In this document: positions 60,969 to 64,000 of the stretch, one piece after another | Layout of the letters: each line of letters begins with the position of its first letter | Numbering within the stretch: the stretch's first letter is position 1 | Notes under the pieces: model-generated | Told to the model about the DNA's origin: nothing | What the model saw: only the letters and a program-made list of their open reading frames with translations | Database searches by the model: none | Assembly (NCBI GenBank): GCA_025149125.1 | Contig: CP102272.1 | Coordinates: 5,766,001-5,830,000, forward strand | Direction of reading: 5' to 3' | DNA: 64,000 nt | From: [Clostridium] asparagiforme DSM 15981 | GTDB taxonomy: Bacteria > Bacillota > Clostridia > Lachnospirales > Lachnospiraceae | Position numbers and translations under genes: made by a program

Positions 60969-61976
60969 CTATTTTCCAGCTGCCACAATCTGGTCGATAA
61001 TGTCCACATAATCCGCACAGTACAGTTCATACATAGGGGAAACCGCATCCTGGAACCGCGCTTTCTCCTCCGCGGACAGCTCCGTGATCACGCAGCCCGC
61101 TTCCCGGATCTTCTGCTCCGAGATCTTTTCCCGCTCCTGCCACAGCTTCCGCTCGTAGACCGCGGATTCCTGCGCGCATTCCCGGATGATGTTCTGGTAT
61201 TCCGGGGACAGCTTATCCCAGGTGGACTGGGCCACCAGCTGCAACTCCGGCACCCTGGTGTGCTCGTCAATGGTATAGTATCCGGCCACCTCGTAGTGCC
61301 TGGTGGACTCATAGGAGGGCCAGTTGTTCTCAGCCCCGTCGATTTTCCCGGTCTGCAGGCCGGAGTAGACATCCCCGTAAGCCATGGGAACCGGGTTGGC
61401 CCCCAGCGCCTTGATGGTGTCCACCATCAGCTCCGACTCCTGAACCCGGATATTCATCCCCCGAATGTCCTCCAACGTCTCGATGGGGCGCACTGAATTA
61501 TAAAAATTCCGGGCCCCCGCGTCGTACCAGGACAGCGGAATGAGGTTGGAATCCCCGAAGGAATTCATAAAGTCGTCGCCGATTTTCCCCTCCAGGACGC
61601 GCCACATGTGCTCCGGCCCGGTATAGAGGTAAGGCATCTGCAGCACGTTCAGCTTGGGCACGAACTCCGCAAGGGGCGACAGGGACACCCGGGCGAAGTC
61701 CACGCCGCCGAACTGAAGCTGCTCGATCACCGAGCGCTCGTCCCCCAGCGTGCCCCCGGCGTTGACCTGGATTTCGATCTTCCCGTTGGTCCGCTGGTTC
61801 ACCAGCTCTGCGAACTTGTAAGCCCCCTGGGTGGTGGGATAGTCCTCCGCCTGGTTCTCGGCGTAGGTGAGCACAAATTCCGGAACCCCGGAATCCGCCT
61901 TTCCTCCCCCGGCCCCTGCGCACGCGGTCAAAAGCGCTGCGCCGCACAGGAGAAACACCGCCATTTTCGTTTTCAC
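60969..61976 (-). CDS. dctP: TRAP transporter substrate-binding lipoprotein, DctP family
   Basis: A 335-residue periplasmic-type binding protein anchored as a lipoprotein (lipobox LLTAC, C19). GTG 61976 is the best start, with GGGGAG seven bases upstream; the frame stays open far beyond but is not coding. Family motifs: FAELVNQRTNGKIEIQV, GGTLGDERSVIEQLQFG, GMNIRVQESELMVDTIKALGANPVPMAYGDVYSGLQTG (seen as separate elements) and DGAENNWPSYESTRHYEVAGYY. The conserved Arg of IRVQES should bind the carboxylate of the substrate, a C4-dicarboxylate or sugar acid. The DctM permease is encoded upstream on the same strand. Confidence 0.94.
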   Translation of the reverse strand: MKTKMAVFLLCGAALLTACAGAGGGKADSGVPEFVLTYAENQAEDYPTTQGAYKFAELVNQRTNGKIEIQVNAGGTLGDERSVIEQLQFGGVDFARVSLSPLAEFVPKLNVLQMPYLYTGPEHMWRVLEGKIGDDFMNSFGDSNLIPLSWYDAGARNFYNSVRPIETLEDIRGMNIRVQESELMVDTIKALGANPVPMAYGDVYSGLQTGKIDGAENNWPSYESTRHYEVAGYYTIDEHTRVPELQLVAQSTWDKLSPEYQNIIRECAQESAVYERKLWQEREKISEQKIREAGCVITELSAEEKARFQDAVSPMYELYCADYVDIIDQIVAAGK

Positions 61977-62110
61977 CGCGCTTCTCCCCCCTTCTCCTGC
62001 TCCCAGCCCCAGCAGTCCGCCCTCTGCCTCAATGTCCCCTGATCCATCCCTCGTTCCTCCAAATTCATCAGACCTCCCCTCAAACCGGAATCCCGGCAAT
62101 CCCACCCGGG

Positions 62111-62152
62111 CCCGGCGGCTCCGGCAAGAAACATAAAGCCGGGCCCGCCGGG
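62111..62152 (-). terminator. GC-rich hairpin after the YcxB-like gene
   Basis: CCCGGCGG and CCGGC (62111-62125) pair with GCCGG and CCGCCGGG (62138-62152) across a 2x2 mismatch, 12-base loop. It lies 10 bases past the gene stop, without a T-run. It may separate ycxB from dctP. The rest of 61977-62161 shows nothing. Confidence 0.5.
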
Positions 62153-62161
62153 GTCCAGCCG

Positions 62162-62632
62162 TTATCTCTTTACCTTTGAGGCAATATAGCTGTAAAATGC
62201 CGCCCGGTCCGATCCCAGCACCCGGTTGCTCAGCACAAATCCATGGGTGGTGTCCGAAAAGATGACAATCATGGTGGGCTTTTTGGAAATTTTCTTCACC
62301 TTGCTCCACGCCAAAACAGCGTCCTTGTCCCCCGTCATCACATGAAGCCCCGCGTCGTCGAATCCCACCCGGGTGTCCGCCGTGATCCCAGCCGCCTGCT
62401 TCTGCGCCTTGCGGTACACCGCTATGGGCTGGATCACCGTAAACAGAAGGCCGCACAGCAGAACAAGCCCTCGCATGAGATTGCTCAGCTCCGGCCATCT
62501 GGAAACGCCCATGACGATGATCGCCACGGTGAAAATAATGTTGCAGAGTCCCACCAAGGAACCATAGGTGTAATACATGGACAGCTGCCACAGTTCGGCA
62601 GCCGTGTTCCGGTAAGTGTACTGGTATTTCAT
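62162..62632 (-). CDS. YcxB-like membrane protein
   Basis: 156 residues. ATG 62632 (MKYQYTYRNT) has AAAGGGG upstream. Two membrane helices (about 26-47 and 53-75) follow a short cytoplasmic start, then a C-terminal YcxB-like domain (VGFDDAGLHVMTGDKDAVLAWSKVKKISK; SNRVLGSDRAAFYSYI). Such proteins are widespread in Firmicutes and of unknown function. It sits between the TRAP permease and binding protein genes. Confidence 0.78.
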   Translation of the reverse strand: MKYQYTYRNTAAELWQLSMYYTYGSLVGLCNIIFTVAIIVMGVSRWPELSNLMRGLVLLCGLLFTVIQPIAVYRKAQKQAAGITADTRVGFDDAGLHVMTGDKDAVLAWSKVKKISKKPTMIVIFSDTTHGFVLSNRVLGSDRAAFYSYIASKVKR

Positions 62633-62706
62633 AACCGGTTCCCCTTTCGCCAATCACAGTTTCGGCCTTCGTCGCCCTCCCCGGGCCGGCGTAAAACCGT
62701 TTCTTA

Positions 62707-62744
62707 TATAATCAGGCATTAACTCACGTTAATGCCTGATTATA
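62707..62744. other. 16-bp perfect inverted repeat
   Basis: TATAATCAGGCATTAA (62707-62722) and its exact complement (62729-62744) around six bases. It lies 43 bases past the dctM stop and 75 bases before the YcxB-like gene. There is no T-run on either side, so it may be a regulator operator with an embedded -10, or a processing hairpin. Confidence 0.6.
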
Positions 62745-62787
62745 AAATCATAGCGTAATTTTACGGATTATGCAAGCCCCGCAGCCT

Positions 62788-64000
62788 TTATTTCGCCATG
62801 CCGCCCAACACAGAAGGCAGCCACAGGCTGACCGCCGGGACAAAGGTAATCAGCAGCAGGGTGATAATCATACACAGGTAAAATGGCAGCGTGGCCTTTA
62901 CCACCCGTTCCATGGGCACCTTTGACACAGCGGAACCGATGAACAACACCGCGCCCACCGGCGGGGTCAGAAGTCCGATACCGCAGTTTAAAACAACCAT
63001 GATGCCGAACTGGATGGGATCGATGCCGATGGAGGTCGCGATGGGCAGCAGAATCGGCGTGGCGATCAGAATGATGGGAGCCATATCCATGATACAGCCC
63101 AGAACCAGCAAGATCAGATTCAGCATCAGCGCCAGCAGAATCCGGTTGTCCGTCAGACCGGTCATAGCCTTAGCCGCCATATCCGGCACATGCAGCTGGG
63201 TCAGACAGTTGCCGAAAATGTTGGAGGTGGCGATCAGGATCAGCACGATGGAGAGCGTATCCACACAGTCGCCCAGGACCCTCCAAACGCCCTTCCAGTC
63301 CAGTCCCCTGTAAATGAACACGCTGACGATCAGGCTGTAGATAACCGCGATTGCAGCGGACTCGGTGGCGGTGAACACGCCGCCCACCACGCCGAACACC
63401 ACGATCAGAACCGCGGCCAGGGCCCAGAAGGAGATGCCCAACTGCTTAAACAGGTTGATCAGGCTGAACTTGTCGCCCTTGGGGTAATTGCGCTTTACGG
63501 AAATGATATAGGAGCCGATCATCAGGCTCAGCGCCAGCAGAGCGCCGGGCAGATATCCGGCTAAAAACAAGCTTCCCACGGAGATACTGCCCGCCGTGGT
63601 GGCGTAAATAACCATGTTGTGGCTGGGCGGCACCAGCAGTCCCTCACAGGAGGAAGTGATGGTGACCGCGGTGGAGAAATCGTCGTCGTAACCCTGATCC
63701 ACCATCATGGGAATCAGAATGGAACCCAGGGAAGCGGTGTCCGCGGAAGCGGAGCCGGAGATTCCGCCGAAGAAGTAGGAAGCCACGATATTCACCATGG
63801 CCATGCCGCCGCGCATCCAGCCCACACAGGCGTTGGCCAGCGCGATCAGCTTTTCGGAAATACCTCCGGAACCCATGAGACAGCCCATGGTGATGAAGAA
63901 GGGGACCGCCATCAGGCTGAAGGAGCTGATTCCCTTAACCATCAGCTGGCAGACCGAGTTTAAGTTTTTGCCCTGAGCCAGAAGGCAGAGCACGGAAGAG
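62788..64000 (-). CDS. dctM: TRAP transporter large permease, DctM family (5' end outside)
   Basis: At least 401 residues, with the start outside the window; the family is usually about 425-430 residues, so roughly 25 are missing. Eleven or more membrane helices and the DctM motifs are visible: MAVPFFITMGCLMGSGGI, FFGGISGSASADTASLGSI, GYDDDFSTAVTITSSCEGLLVPPSHNMVIYA, GGVFTATESAAIAVIYS and NCGIGLLTPPVGAVLF. It moves substrate delivered by DctP with sodium. The small DctQ subunit is expected just upstream, outside the window. Confidence 0.94.
   Translation of the reverse strand, partial: SSVLCLLAQGKNLNSVCQLMVKGISSFSLMAVPFFITMGCLMGSGGISEKLIALANACVGWMRGGMAMVNIVASYFFGGISGSASADTASLGSILIPMMVDQGYDDDFSTAVTITSSCEGLLVPPSHNMVIYATTAGSISVGSLFLAGYLPGALLALSLMIGSYIISVKRNYPKGDKFSLINLFKQLGISFWALAAVLIVVFGVVGGVFTATESAAIAVIYSLIVSVFIYRGLDWKGVWRVLGDCVDTLSIVLILIATSNIFGNCLTQLHVPDMAAKAMTGLTDNRILLALMLNLILLVLGCIMDMAPIILIATPILLPIATSIGIDPIQFGIMVVLNCGIGLLTPPVGAVLFIGSAVSKVPMERVVKATLPFYLCMIITLLLITFVPAVSLWLPSVLGGMAK

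Noticed and set aside
61977..62657. Extension of the DctP frame to 562 codons
   Set aside because: It runs through the YcxB-like gene in another frame. The lipoprotein signal at GTG 61976 with a ribosome site marks the real start.

Overview
The window looks like the chromosome of a GC-rich Lachnospiraceae bacterium (Clostridia, Firmicutes; possibly Enterocloster/Hungatella-like, genus uncertain). The basis is the gene families: YesMN two-component pairs next to ABC sugar importers without an ATPase gene, the small DUF4250 and DUF815 proteins, a CmpB-family membrane protein, CIRCE-controlled clpB, AzlCD, a Gram-positive type IV pilus locus, and class B sortase/SpaA surface proteins. Shine-Dalgarno sites are strong (AGGAGG). 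I saw no rRNA, tRNA, IS element or CRISPR array by eye.

Layout. 1-1000: start of a sensor kinase and its OmpR-type regulator. 1.2-8.8 kb: a sugar uptake operon (isomerase, lipoprotein, two permeases; minus) divergent from its probable YesM/YesN control pair (plus). 8.9-18.8 kb (minus): polyphosphate kinase, exopolyphosphatase, DUF815 ATPase, bifunctional chorismate mutase/prephenate dehydratase, PlsC, a CmpB-like protein and cardiolipin synthase. 18.8-27.6 kb: a nearly complete type IV pilus cluster (pilins, PilB, PilD on the opposite strand, four minor-pilin or alignment proteins, a PilM-PilN fusion, PilC), headed by a DUF4250 gene and an attenuator-like terminator. 27.8-34 kb: clpB with CIRCE, azlCD, a small membrane protein, a lipoprotein and a purine nucleoside phosphorylase. 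34.1-57 kb: cell-surface locus. It has a 4067-codon frame joining a thioester/SpaA adhesin, an extracytoplasmic module and a class B sortase without a stop, then a paralogue of the middle module, a CAP protein, a 2691-residue LRR/Ig-like/wall-binding protein and a 47-residue membrane peptide. 57.4-64 kb: polysaccharide deacetylase, HD phosphohydrolase, a repeat-tailed membrane protein and part of a TRAP transporter with a YcxB-like gene.

Function. The surface block couples adhesion (thioester adhesin, sortase, pilus, LRR protein) with wall modification (deacetylase, CAP, cardiolipin synthase). The flanking loci import carbon (ABC, TRAP) and handle polyphosphate.

The two main points for follow-up are the single frame joining a sortase to its presumed substrate, with paralogous modules on either side of the sortase, and the many in-frame short tandem repeats in unrelated genes (ppk1, DUF815, PilO-like, sortase, LRR protein, a membrane protein). 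Start sites were re-chosen from ribosome binding sites where the longest frame was implausible. Family assignments are by motif recognition only; no database search was run.
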